From: Pollutimonas bauzanensis_A
GTDB lineage: Bacteria; Pseudomonadota; Gammaproteobacteria; Burkholderiales; Burkholderiaceae_B
Direction of reading: 5' to 3'
Assembly: GCF_040393045.1 (NCBI RefSeq)
Contig: NZ_JBEBUX010000173.1
Span: 1-7,465 of the forward strand
DNA length: 7,465 nucleotides
A program made the translations under genes and the position numbers. Position 1 is the first letter of the stretch; each line of letters opens with the position of its first letter. The notes below the pieces were generated by a model. The model was not told the origin of the DNA. It saw nothing but the letters and a program-made list of their open reading frames with translations, and searched no databases. Of this stretch, positions 1 through 6,596 are shown piece after piece.

Positions 1-1821
1 ACGGGGCAGCATGCTCATTTGGGCGCGCGACTCGATTTGAAAGGTGCCTATGGTGTCAGCGGCGCAAATCATGTCGTAGGTTTTGCTATCTTCAGCTGGA
101 ATGCTCTGCATCTCGAACAGTTCTCCGCGTATTTCCGATACGCCTTCAAGCGCCCGGCGAATGACGCTGAGCATGCCTAATGCCAGAATATCGATCTTTA
201 GCAGGCCTACGGCATCAATGTCGTCCTTATCCCATTGCACGACGCTGCGATCAGCCATGGCCGCGTTCTCTATGGGCACCAGGCGGCACAGGGGGCCTCG
301 CGATATGACAAACCCCCCAGGGTGTTGAGACATGTGCCGGGGGAAACCCATAAGGCGCTCGGCCAAGCTGACCCATTGTTTGGCGGTGGCAGAATCGGGA
401 TCCAGCCCGCATTCGGCCATGCGCGCGGCAAGATTGCTGCGTCCGTCCCAGTAGTGATAGGACTTGGCCACGGCATCAACGATCATCGGATCGATGCCCA
501 GCGCTTTACCCGTATCGCGGATGGTGCTTTTAACCCGGTAGGTGATCACTACGGCTGTCAGTGCGGCGCGATCTTGCCCATACTTCTTGTAGATATACTG
601 AATGACTTCTTCGCGCCGCTGGTGTTCAAAGTCCACATCAATGTCGGGTGGTTCATTGCGTTCTTTGCTGATGAACCGTTCAAACAGGTTATTGCCGCGG
701 GCCGGATCCACTTCTGTAATGCCCAGGCAATAGCAGACCGCGCTATTGGCCGCCGAGCCGCGCCCCTGACAGAGTATTTGGCGGCTTCGCGCAAATTTGA
801 CGATATCGTAGACCGTTAAAAAATACGGCTCGTATTTCAGATCGGCAATAAGGTCGAGTTCGTGCTCGATCTGTTCCTGGACGCTGTGCGGGATACCTTT
901 GGGGAAACGCCGATGTGCGCCTATGTAGGTTTCCTGGCGCAGGTAGGTTTTGGGTGTCAGGCCTTCCGGGCAAATTTCGTCGGGATATTCATACTTCAAT
1001 TCGTCCAGGTTGAAAGGGCATTGGCTTGCCACTTCCAGCGTTTCCTCTAGCGTTTCCCGAGGGTAAAGATTGGCCAGGCGTAGCCGTGCTCGCAGGTGGT
1101 GTTCGGCGTTGGGGGCGCGTTCGTACCCGCATTCCTGTACGGATTTTTTTAGGCGTATGGCCATCAGCGTGTCATGCAGGGGTTTGCGTGACCGCAAGTG
1201 CATTTCAACCTGGCCAGTTGCTACGACACGCATACCTGCGTGGCGAGCCGCAGCCAGTACGGCGGCCTTATGGCGAGTGTCCTGGGAGCGATGCAACAGC
1301 GTGAGCGACATCCAGCAACGACCCGGGAAGGTGGCGACCGCCCATTCGGCCTGGGCCAGCAAGCGTTCGAAGGGGGCGCCATATTCGGGAACCAGCAACA
1401 CCACACATTCCGGCAAGCCGCGCAAATGGGCAAGGCTGGGATCGCCGGGATTATCGATGTCAGTCGGCGAAAGCCGGTATTCGCCTTTTGGGGCCTGGCG
1501 TCGTCCCAGCGTGATGAGTTCGCACAGATTTCCGTAGCCGCGACGTGTCTGGGCCAGCACGACCAGCGATACGGCGGGTTCGTCAGCCACGCGCAAGGTA
1601 AAGCTTGACCCGATCAAAAGCGGCAGATTCTGTTTCTTGGCCTCGACGTGGGCACGTACAACGCCAGCCACCGAGCATTCATCGGTAATGGCAATCGCGC
1701 CATAGCCCAGTTCTGCCGCACGCGCCACCATTTCTTCCGGATGCGAGGCGCCACGCAAAAACGTGTAGTTCGTCAAGCAATGCAATTCACTGTAAGGAGG
1801 TAAGGCCGAAGGGGTATACAT
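1..1821 (-). CDS. dnaE2: Error-prone DNA polymerase DnaE2 (ImuC), N-terminal part
   Basis: This is a C-family DNA polymerase alpha-subunit paralogue that carries out error-prone translesion synthesis in the SOS response, with ImuA and ImuB. The frame is open without a stop from the ATG at 1821 to the window edge: 607 residues of a family usually just over 1000 long, so the C-terminal part lies outside. The N-terminal PHP domain shows ELHCLTNYTFLRGASHPEE at residues 12-30 and AITDECSVAGVVRAH at 44-58, both typical of DnaE2. The palm has GRGSAANS at 353-360 and the catalytic motif PDIDVDF at 392-398; the third metal-binding Asp is probably D544 in GLLKIDILALG. The start is 8 bases after the imuB stop with no good Shine-Dalgarno, which suggests translational coupling. 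All expected catalytic residues in the visible part are present, so it appears functional. Confidence 0.96.
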   Translation of the reverse strand, partial: MYTPSALPPYSELHCLTNYTFLRGASHPEEMVARAAELGYGAIAITDECSVAGVVRAHVEAKKQNLPLLIGSSFTLRVADEPAVSLVVLAQTRRGYGNLCELITLGRRQAPKGEYRLSPTDIDNPGDPSLAHLRGLPECVVLLVPEYGAPFERLLAQAEWAVATFPGRCWMSLTLLHRSQDTRHKAAVLAAARHAGMRVVATGQVEMHLRSRKPLHDTLMAIRLKKSVQECGYERAPNAEHHLRARLRLANLYPRETLEETLEVASQCPFNLDELKYEYPDEICPEGLTPKTYLRQETYIGAHRRFPKGIPHSVQEQIEHELDLIADLKYEPYFLTVYDIVKFARSRQILCQGRGSAANSAVCYCLGITEVDPARGNNLFERFISKERNEPPDIDVDFEHQRREEVIQYIYKKYGQDRAALTAVVITYRVKSTIRDTGKALGIDPMIVDAVAKSYHYWDGRSNLAARMAECGLDPDSATAKQWVSLAERLMGFPRHMSQHPGGFVISRGPLCRLVPIENAAMADRSVVQWDKDDIDAVGLLKIDILALGMLSVIRRALEGVSEIRGELFEMQSIPAEDSKTYDMICAADTIGTFQIESRAQMSMLPR

Positions 1822-1829
1822 GATTTATT

Positions 1830-3275
1830 TCATGCGAACAGGCCATGCAAGAACCAGCCGGTTTCGCTGCCACGCTCTTGATACAGCCAATAGCGAGTGC
1901 CGTTCTCGGCTTGAGCTACATAATAATCACGCACAGCCAGGCCTGCCCACCAGCCATCTTCAATGCGCTCGGGGCCCCGTATAAGACGCAGCGGCGAACC
2001 ATAAAAAGGGCGATGTTGCTTGACGGGCAGCGAAACCGGGTTAGTCAGCAGCCAGAACGGGCGCTCTGCGGCGTCAACGCAGCCGGCGGACCCCGGCTGT
2101 TCATCCACGGGTACCCAACGGTTAGCGACTTCAGGGCGATGGTCGGCAATAGGGCTGGGGTGCAGGAGATTTTCTCGCCCCAGGCGCGCTACAAGTACCT
2201 CAATCAGTTGTTGGAGATCCGCAGGGCTGCCGCCAGGATCTGGAAACAGATCCTTAGGCGCCGGCGCCATGGTTTCGGTATCGGCCGCGTGCAAGTCCAC
2301 GGTAATGACCGGGGCAGGTAGTTCCAGATTGTGCAGACGCTCGACAAGAAGCCGCAACAGATGCTCGGATTCCCAAGTAGGTGAGCCCAATGCCAACTCT
2401 AATTGAGTGGGTGGTCTTGCGTGACGGCCGCGCTCGTGGCCCAGTTCGAATACGATCCGCGTGACGGCGCGTCGGCGGGCTGCCAGCCAGCCGCACAGTT
2501 GCTCGATCAGGCGCCGGGCGACAAAAAGGATGGCCTCAGCGTGCTCGATGCGTTCCATGAGTTCGATGCGTCCGGTAAATTCCGGCGGCGCCACAATCCA
2601 GTCGAAGATTTCAGGAGCTTGGCCGTATGCCGCATCCAGAGCCTGGATAATGGACTTGTTCGTGCGTCGCTGCAGCCCCGCCCGTGGTAGCCTGCGTAAG
2701 GATGCCAGCGTTGCGCAACCGATTCCGTCGAGCCAGTCTCGATATGGTCTTGTCGCAGGCAAGTAGGCACAAGGCAAGGCGTCCAGTCGCTTGGCCAACA
2801 TGTCTCGCTGCAGGACGCGCCGCCGCCGGACCGGCCTGGCAGCAAACAGCCAGGCACCGCCAGCGGTAGGTGCGATCGAAATTTGTGCTTCGAAACCAAG
2901 CCCTTCCAAAGTCGAGCGTACGCGTCGAAAGAGCTTTCGTATGCCGCCAAACAGGCTTAGGCTTGCCGAGACATCCAATAGCAGTGTGTTGTCTTCCGAT
3001 AGTGCGACTTCGGGCGTGTATTGAAGCAGGGCCAGAGATACTTCATCAAGCGCGCGCTTTTCGGCGTGTTGGTTGTATGGCACCAACGTAGCTGTGGGAC
3101 ACAACGTACTTACGCCGCCACGGCGCATGCCTGGGCGCACCCCTGCCATCGCAGCAGACGGGGAAACCGCCTTGACCTGATCGCGGTCCAGCACAACAAG
3201 GGGTTCAGTGCGCCAGTTCGGGGAGTGGGTGTCCAGGCTTGCGTGCGACAAGTGCACGCCTATCCATAATCGCAT
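1830..3275 (-). CDS. imuB: ImuB, Y-family polymerase-like translesion synthesis protein
   Basis: ImuB is a DinB-like protein that lacks polymerase activity and serves as the hub linking DnaE2 and ImuA to the beta sliding clamp. The protein is 481 aa from the ATG at 3275, a normal family length. It begins MRLWIGVHL, where active Y-family enzymes carry the DxDxFF metal-binding motif, so the first acidic residues are missing. LLLDVSASLSLFGG (about residues 98-111) replaces the SxDE motif. The C-terminus shows the usual ImuB ending, with GPERIEDGWWAG, VRDYYVAQ and GWFLHGLFA. KDLFPD near residue 341 could be a degenerate clamp-binding motif (inference). A TTG two codons upstream (3281) is possible, but MRLWIG fits the family better. 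The start lies 71 bases inside imuA with only a weak Shine-Dalgarno, which suggests coupling. The stop is 8 bases before dnaE2. Confidence 0.95.
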   Translation of the reverse strand: MRLWIGVHLSHASLDTHSPNWRTEPLVVLDRDQVKAVSPSAAMAGVRPGMRRGGVSTLCPTATLVPYNQHAEKRALDEVSLALLQYTPEVALSEDNTLLLDVSASLSLFGGIRKLFRRVRSTLEGLGFEAQISIAPTAGGAWLFAARPVRRRRVLQRDMLAKRLDALPCAYLPATRPYRDWLDGIGCATLASLRRLPRAGLQRRTNKSIIQALDAAYGQAPEIFDWIVAPPEFTGRIELMERIEHAEAILFVARRLIEQLCGWLAARRRAVTRIVFELGHERGRHARPPTQLELALGSPTWESEHLLRLLVERLHNLELPAPVITVDLHAADTETMAPAPKDLFPDPGGSPADLQQLIEVLVARLGRENLLHPSPIADHRPEVANRWVPVDEQPGSAGCVDAAERPFWLLTNPVSLPVKQHRPFYGSPLRLIRGPERIEDGWWAGLAVRDYYVAQAENGTRYWLYQERGSETGWFLHGLFA

Positions 3276-3918
3276 GATCAAACTCGGAAAATCGGGTGTC
3301 GGGATAAAGATGCAGGCTTATCGGCCCCGCATGCGTGGCACCTCGGCGTTTCAGGATGGAAATGCTTAGCCCCCGCCGAGTCGGTTGCAGCACCAGACGT
3401 AGCGGCGATGGCGAGGATTGTTCAGCGGCTGCCATGGGGCGCATCAATATAAAAAGCGTGTCGCTTTCCTGGGCAGCCAGCTGCAACCGCCGCAAGGTTT
3501 GATTGCGCGCACGATCTTGCCAAAGCAGAAGCGCACCGAACGTGCCGCTACGCAAAACCTGCTCTGCCGTCCATAGCGCATCGGCCGCGCGTTCGGCATG
3601 CGCCCACACAAGACAGGAAGGCGGGCAGCCCCAGCCAGCCCACGCTGCTGTTTGAGGTAGGTAGGGCGGCTGCACCAGCATCGTAGGCCGCCTGCCAAGG
3701 CGGCTGAGGGCGGGGCGTAATAATTGCATTTCGCCAATGCCGGGTTGCTGCGCCAGGAATTCAATTAAATTGCCTAGCGGCCAGCCGCCGCCCGGCAGTT
3801 CTGCGGAGAGTGGCGCAAAACCTGTATCGGCGCACCGGCCTTGCGGGAGGGAAAGCCGTGAGGCCCGCCAGAGGGATGGATGGATGCGCTCTGGCAAAAC
3901 AATGTTGGAATCAGGCAT
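3205..3918 (-). CDS. imuA: ImuA, RecA-like translesion synthesis accessory protein
   Basis: This is the first gene of the mutagenesis operon. ImuA is a RecA/SulA-like cell-cytoplasmic protein needed with ImuB for DnaE2-dependent damage-induced mutagenesis. The product is 237 aa, a usual length. Family marks are HPSLWRAS at residues 13-20, LPGGGWPLGNLIEFL at 41-55 and QPGIGEMQLLRPALSRL at 58-74. The last lies where RecA has its ATP-binding P-loop but lacks a GKT/GKS, so ATP binding by a standard Walker A is not supported. Later segments include GALLLWQ at 128-134 and RRLQLAAQ at 143-150. The ATG at 3918 follows a GAGG about 5 bases upstream on the minus strand. A perfect LexA box lies 19 bases further upstream, so SOS control is very likely. 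The 3' end overlaps imuB by 71 bases. Confidence 0.94.
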   Translation of the reverse strand: MPDSNIVLPERIHPSLWRASRLSLPQGRCADTGFAPLSAELPGGGWPLGNLIEFLAQQPGIGEMQLLRPALSRLGRRPTMLVQPPYLPQTAAWAGWGCPPSCLVWAHAERAADALWTAEQVLRSGTFGALLLWQDRARNQTLRRLQLAAQESDTLFILMRPMAAAEQSSPSPLRLVLQPTRRGLSISILKRRGATHAGPISLHLYPDTRFSEFDHAIMDRRALVARKPGHPLPELAH

Positions 3919-3937
3919 GAGCGCCTCGTGTTAGTTG

Positions 3938-3957
3938 TACTGTTTAAATATACAGTA
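3938..3957 (-). promoter_or_regulatory. LexA-binding SOS box of the imuA-imuB-dnaE2 operon
   Basis: The plus strand reads tactgtttaaatatacagta. It has perfect CTGT (3940-3943) and ACAG (3952-3955) arms separated by an 8-base all-AT spacer, and matches the gammaproteobacterial/betaproteobacterial LexA consensus taCTGT-N8-ACAGta through the flanking bases. It ends 19 bases before the imuA start codon, so bound LexA would cover the promoter or early transcript of imuA. The box is symmetric, so it could also influence the divergent gene starting at 4054, about 96 bases away. No clean -35/-10 pair could be picked around it with confidence. Confidence 0.93.
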
Positions 3958-4053
3958 GTTTTAACACAAACCGGGCCATCCTATCCTAAAACAGTAGGGG
4001 TGAGTTCGGTGCGCGGCTAGGGTAAGATTGGGCGCTGCATACAAGGAGCAACA

Positions 4054-4356
4054 ATGATGGATGAATCCAGCAGGATCAAAGCAGTAGTAGCGCGCGGCAA
4101 GCAGCGATTTTTTGAGCGCCATCCTCACCTATTGCAAGAGGCCGATGCGATAACGGATCAGGATGCGGAAGCCCAAGGGGCCAGCGTTAGCGAAATGCAG
4201 GAAATTGCCAAGTATAGGGCGATTGCCGGCGTAGCCAAGGCAATGAAAAAAGACAGTTTAATGATGCTTTTGGAGCTGGGCTCAGATTCAAAAGAAGAAC
4301 TCGATCAGCTTATTGCTGCGCAGAACACGCTGATAAAAAAGTCGATTGGCATGTAG
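4054..4356 (+). CDS. Uncharacterised 100-aa helical protein, divergent from imuA
   Basis: I do not recognise this family. The protein is 100 aa, starts MMDESSRIKAVVARGKQRFF, and is rich in Ala, Lys, Glu, Gln and Met. It has few Gly or Pro, no Cys, no signal peptide and no membrane segment, so it is probably a small cytoplasmic, mostly helical protein. A strong AAGGAG at 4043-4048 supports translation from the ATG at 4054 (spacing 5) or the adjacent ATG at 4057 (spacing 8). The second spacing is slightly better, so the true protein may be one residue shorter. It is transcribed away from imuA, with a 135-base gap that contains the LexA box. SOS control is therefore possible but unproven. A GC-rich hairpin follows 13 bases after its stop. 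Confidence 0.8.
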   Translation: MMDESSRIKAVVARGKQRFFERHPHLLQEADAITDQDAEAQGASVSEMQEIAKYRAIAGVAKAMKKDSLMMLLELGSDSKEELDQLIAAQNTLIKKSIGM

Positions 4357-4369
4357 TACAGGCAGCATG

Positions 4370-4392
4370 GAGCCGGGTTCGCGCACCGGCTC
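4370..4392 (+). terminator. GC-rich hairpin after the 100-aa gene, possible terminator
   Basis: A perfect 7-bp inverted repeat, GAGCCGG (4370-4376) and CCGGCTC (4386-4392), encloses a 9-base loop. It lies between the convergent genes ending at 4356 (plus) and 4413 (minus), where a shared terminator would be expected. There is no T-run on either side, so it is not a textbook intrinsic terminator. Confidence 0.35.
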
Positions 4393-4412
4393 GAGCACTA
4401 ATCCGTTTGCCG

Positions 4413-4637
4413 CTAGATATCACTGGATGTAGGCACCAGCTTGAATCCGCAAGTAAGCCCCCATTTGTCTTCCCTGCTAATCCATACGGTATTACATGTA
4501 ATACAGCGGTATTGACGGTCTACTGCCCCATCCGCCGCTTCTGTAGGCCTGGTGCCTTGATGCTTCATATTTTCATGAGGATCATTGCCAATATTGTGAC
4601 AGGGCTCGCAGAGCCATGATGCAACTGTCTGGGTCAT
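4413..4637 (-). CDS. Small double-CxxC (zinc-ribbon-like) protein, paralogue 1
   Basis: This is a 74-aa protein of unknown function with two CxxC pairs, C10-x2-C13 and C45-x2-C48, separated by 31 residues. That spacing is compatible with one four-cysteine zinc site. The second pair is in RQYRCITCNTVW. The gene at 6915-7139 has RQYCCVNCGTVW at the matching place and an identical C10/C13 position, and both end with a Phe-x-(L/M)-(V/L)-Pro segment, so the two look like paralogues. It has no signal peptide or membrane segment. The ATG at 4637 lacks a good Shine-Dalgarno; TACTCT immediately precedes it, and a similar TACTCT stands just upstream of the other copy. The gene is convergent with the 100-aa gene. 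No catalytic function can be inferred; nucleic acid or protein binding is a guess from zinc-ribbon proteins in general. Confidence 0.72.
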   Translation of the reverse strand: MTQTVASWLCEPCHNIGNDPHENMKHQGTRPTEAADGAVDRQYRCITCNTVWISREDKWGLTCGFKLVPTSSDI

Positions 4638-4780
4638 AGAGTAACGCTCGGAAATGATAGTCCTTCTATTCTATGTCACATTCTGCATTACCGTGGAATA
4701 TCTCATATCTTATGGGTGGCGAGAGATCCAGATGCTACATTTCTCGGACGGGGCGTATTCAAAACAAGAGGGACTAAATA

Positions 4781-5371
4781 ATGGATTCGAACGTAGGCAA
4801 TTACGAGCATTTTTCGCATGTTCGTATCATTATTGGCATGGTGCTGGGTATCAGTGTGTCGCGTCTTGTCATGGGGATGTCCGAGTTTTTACAACACCCT
4901 AAACGCAAGAGAATTTACTTGGTGCATCTTGGTTGGGTGCTCTACCTCTTTTTGACGATCACGCATTTTTGGTGGTACGAGTTTGGACTGACGAAGGTCA
5001 GGGTTTGGTCTTTCGGTCTTTATTTTTTCCTTATTTCTTTTGCTTGTTTGTTTGCTTTCGTGGCGTCCATGCTATTTCCGTCGAGCATGGCCGAGTATGA
5101 AGGTTATGAAGATTACTTCCAGTCGCGGCGCAAAACCTTCTATGCAATGTTTACCGTGCTGGCAACCGTTGATCTGGCCGACACGGCGATCAAAGGATTT
5201 GACCACTTTCACGCTCTCGGGATCGAATATCCCATACAGCAAATCATCTTTATCTTGTTAGCGATGATAGCGATATTCACGCCAAGCAAGATTTACCAAG
5301 GCGCGTTTGTCAGCGCGGCTCTTCTGTATAAAACGCTGTGGATCTACAGACTTTATGGTGTGCTGAATTAA
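4781..5371 (+). CDS. Multi-pass inner membrane protein, function unknown
   Basis: This 196-aa protein has about five to six hydrophobic segments, near residues 14-32, 44-62, 75-99, 119-134, 151-167 and 171-190. The loops are short and charged: HPKRKR at 39-44 after the first segment, and an acidic/aromatic stretch (EYEGYEDYFQSRRK) at 105-118. There is no cleavable signal peptide and no transporter or enzyme motif that I recognise. HFWWYEF at 62-68 is a distinctive aromatic cluster at the end of the second segment. The general pattern (a short N-terminus with HF, a first helix ending in a small loop, then HLGWVLYLF and HFWWYEF) resembles hypothetical membrane proteins known from other proteobacteria, but this is from memory only. 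The ATG at 4781 follows AAGAGGG at 4766-4772, a reasonable Shine-Dalgarno. It stands alone on the plus strand, with 125 bases to the next gene. Confidence 0.87.
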   Translation: MDSNVGNYEHFSHVRIIIGMVLGISVSRLVMGMSEFLQHPKRKRIYLVHLGWVLYLFLTITHFWWYEFGLTKVRVWSFGLYFFLISFACLFAFVASMLFPSSMAEYEGYEDYFQSRRKTFYAMFTVLATVDLADTAIKGFDHFHALGIEYPIQQIIFILLAMIAIFTPSKIYQGAFVSAALLYKTLWIYRLYGVLN

Positions 5372-5496
5372 ATCAGCGCATGCGGCACACATTTGTTCTA
5401 TCGACCCATCAAAGATGAGCCCTGCGTGTTCGGGGCTAATCGGCATCAGGGCAGCCTTCTGGCATACTGATCCCCTTATTACATAAAGAGGTACAT

Positions 5497-5667
5497 ATGA
5501 CTAAGTTTCAGGTTGGCGATGTTGTTGTGTTAAAGAGTGGCGGGCCGCGTATGACTGTTACGCAAACGGGGCTTACCCATAGCCGCGTCGAATGTACGTG
5601 GTTTACACCGAACGCAGAAATCCAGACCGCATACATTTCTGACAGTGCGTTAGTTGACAACAAATAG
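5497..5667 (+). CDS. YodC/DUF2158 family small protein
   Basis: The 56-aa product begins MTKFQVGDVVVLKSGGPRMTV and continues to VECTWF. This is the hallmark of the DUF2158/YodC family (FxxGDVVxLKSGGPxMTV, then a CxWF strand), which is short, probably a single small beta-barrel, and of unknown function. The whole family domain is present, so this is a complete gene. The ATG at 5497 follows AAAGAGG (5485-5491) at good spacing. A strong intrinsic terminator starts 20 bases after the stop, so it is probably monocistronic or the end of its transcript. There is one Cys (residue 33) and no signal peptide, so a cytoplasmic location is expected. Its leader closely resembles that of the gene at 5835. 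Confidence 0.9.
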   Translation: MTKFQVGDVVVLKSGGPRMTVTQTGLTHSRVECTWFTPNAEIQTAYISDSALVDNK

Positions 5668-5687
5668 TTCGAGCTGAATGATTGCGG

Positions 5688-5712
5688 ACCGCCCGTGAGG
5701 CGGTTTTTTTTT
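5688..5712 (+). terminator. Intrinsic terminator after the YodC-type gene
   Basis: A perfect 6-bp stem, ACCGCC (5688-5693) and GGCGGT (5699-5704), with the 5-base loop CGTGA, runs directly into an unbroken T-run to 5712. This is a textbook rho-independent terminator on the plus strand, 20 bases past the stop codon at 5667. Confidence 0.92.
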
Positions 5713-5834
5713 GAGTATGGAACCTGGCGCAGAACGGTATCTTGCACATGCGGGATAATGAGCTCTGCAACGAGCCTGATTAGTCAGGTACGAGCGGGCA
5801 CATCGCCACGCTACAACACAACAAAGAGGTCAAT

Positions 5835-6044
5835 ATGAGCGGGAAAAGCTTGGTCGAGCGCGCAATTACTGCGTACTTAAAAGCAGGTGGGCCAGATCAG
5901 CCAGGGAAAGGCAGTGATGAGGTGACAATTGATGGCGTTGTATACGCGGTCCTGCGCAACGTGAAGGGTGTTCTTGCCGTTTACAAACTAGATAGCAAAG
6001 GAATTTTGCGCAGAGTGCGTGATATACCTGAAGGCATAGCGTAG
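5835..6044 (+). CDS. Uncharacterised 69-aa protein
   Basis: I cannot name this family. The 69-aa product starts MSGKSLVERAITAYLKAGG, a likely amphipathic helix. A Gly/Asp/Ser linker follows (PDQPGKGSDEV), then alternating hydrophobic strands (VTIDGVVYAVLRN, VKGVLAVYKLD, GILRRV). This suggests a helix followed by a small beta-sheet. It has no Cys, signal peptide or membrane segment. AAAGAGGT at 5823-5830 supplies a clear Shine-Dalgarno for the ATG at 5835, and the coding pattern looks genuine. The preceding terminator isolates it from the YodC-type gene, so it should have its own promoter in the 122 bases between 5713 and 5834. That gap also holds the short inverted repeat CCTGA-TTAG-TCAGG (5775-5788), of unknown meaning. 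Confidence 0.82.
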   Translation: MSGKSLVERAITAYLKAGGPDQPGKGSDEVTIDGVVYAVLRNVKGVLAVYKLDSKGILRRVRDIPEGIA

Positions 6045-6122
6045 AAATCCTGATGTCGTTACCCTATGTTTTCCTCTGCACATGATGGCGCTATGATTTC
6101 TCTTATCACCTAGGAGAGCGTT

Positions 6123-6296
6123 ATGTGGACATGCAGAAATTGCGGGCTGAGCATTCTGCCTGGATCAGTGAAACCTGAAATCGATGGCGACAATTTTTAT
6201 TTCGTTTGTCCTGGCTGCGATGCTCAAAACGAACTTGTGAATGTAGGCGGGAATGTGGACGGTGAGGCTGCTCAATTGATTCAGCCCGATATATAG
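6123..6296 (+). CDS. 57-aa zinc-ribbon-like protein
   Basis: This short gene encodes a 57-aa protein starting MWTCRNCGLSI. It has two CxxC knuckles, C4-x2-C7 followed by Gly and C29-x2-C32 in FVCPGCDAQN, 21 residues apart. This is the classic layout of a small zinc ribbon. The tail after residue 37 is acidic and Gly/Val rich without further Cys. AGGAGAG ends about 5 bases before the ATG at 6123, a strong Shine-Dalgarno that supports real translation despite the small size. It differs in spacing and sequence from the two minus-strand double-CxxC proteins of this window, so it is not an obvious third copy. Its function is unknown. By analogy with other isolated zinc ribbons it could bind nucleic acid or a protein partner, but nothing here shows that. 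Confidence 0.8.
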   Translation: MWTCRNCGLSILPGSVKPEIDGDNFYFVCPGCDAQNELVNVGGNVDGEAAQLIQPDI

Positions 6297-6408
6297 GCGG
6301 CTCAAGGCAGCGCTCTTTGGTGCACGAATCCCTTCGTTACTGTTTGCATGTTACTGAAAGACGACATCGCACTAGAATCAAAAGTACAGGTCAACTGAAG
6401 GAGCCGTG

Positions 6409-6546
6409 ATGAAGCTGCTATTGATTGCTGTGATATTTTCGATGTTATCGAGCTGTGGGATGTATCCGCAAGGATCTTCCGGAAGCGATGCCGGACAGCA
6501 GAGCCAAACCCCAATGACGGGCAATGGCGGTGGGGGTGGTTACTAG
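6409..6546 (+). CDS. Tiny lipoprotein, 45 aa
   Basis: The product starts MKLLLIAVIFSMLSSCGMY, a short charged start, a hydrophobic core and a lipobox LSSC with the lipidated Cys at residue 16. Signal peptidase II processing would leave a mature peptide of only 30 residues, rich in Gly, Ser and Gln, ending GGGGGY. Residue 17 is Gly rather than Asp, so by the usual enterobacterial +2 rule it would be sorted to the outer membrane. AAGGAG at 6398-6403 lies 5 bases before the ATG. Its size and composition resemble the many unnamed entericidin-like or cell-envelope lipoproteins of proteobacteria, but no family is recognised. It is similar in plan to the lipoprotein at 6754-6903 (lipobox, then Met/Val-Tyr and a Ser/Gly stretch). 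Confidence 0.8.
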   Translation: MKLLLIAVIFSMLSSCGMYPQGSSGSDAGQQSQTPMTGNGGGGGY

Positions 6547-6596
6547 CTCGCCTTGCTGATCATGGCAATTCTTGACCAGGGAACCTTGGGTCCGCG

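Noticed and set aside
235..1608. Long open frames on the plus strand opposite dnaE2
   Set aside because: They are antisense to a clear DnaE2 reading frame and encode no recognisable motif.
1794..1822. Plus-strand AAGGAGG followed by an ATG, resembling a start site
   Set aside because: The bases encode DnaE2 residues 6-10 on the minus strand, and the frame that follows is antisense to imuB with no protein signature.
3991..3996. ACAGTA near 3991 and CTGTTT at 6341 and 7180 as extra SOS boxes
   Set aside because: Each has only one correct arm; the opposite CTGT or ACAG arm at N8 spacing is absent.
4603..4615. Small hairpin GGCTC-GCA-GAGCC
   Set aside because: It lies in the coding sequence of the double-CxxC protein, has only 5 bp and no T-run.
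5258..5446. Minus-strand 62-codon frame with AGAAGG before its ATG
   Set aside because: It overlaps the membrane protein gene by 114 bases on the opposite strand and shows no recognisable protein. The good ribosome site keeps it from being fully excluded.
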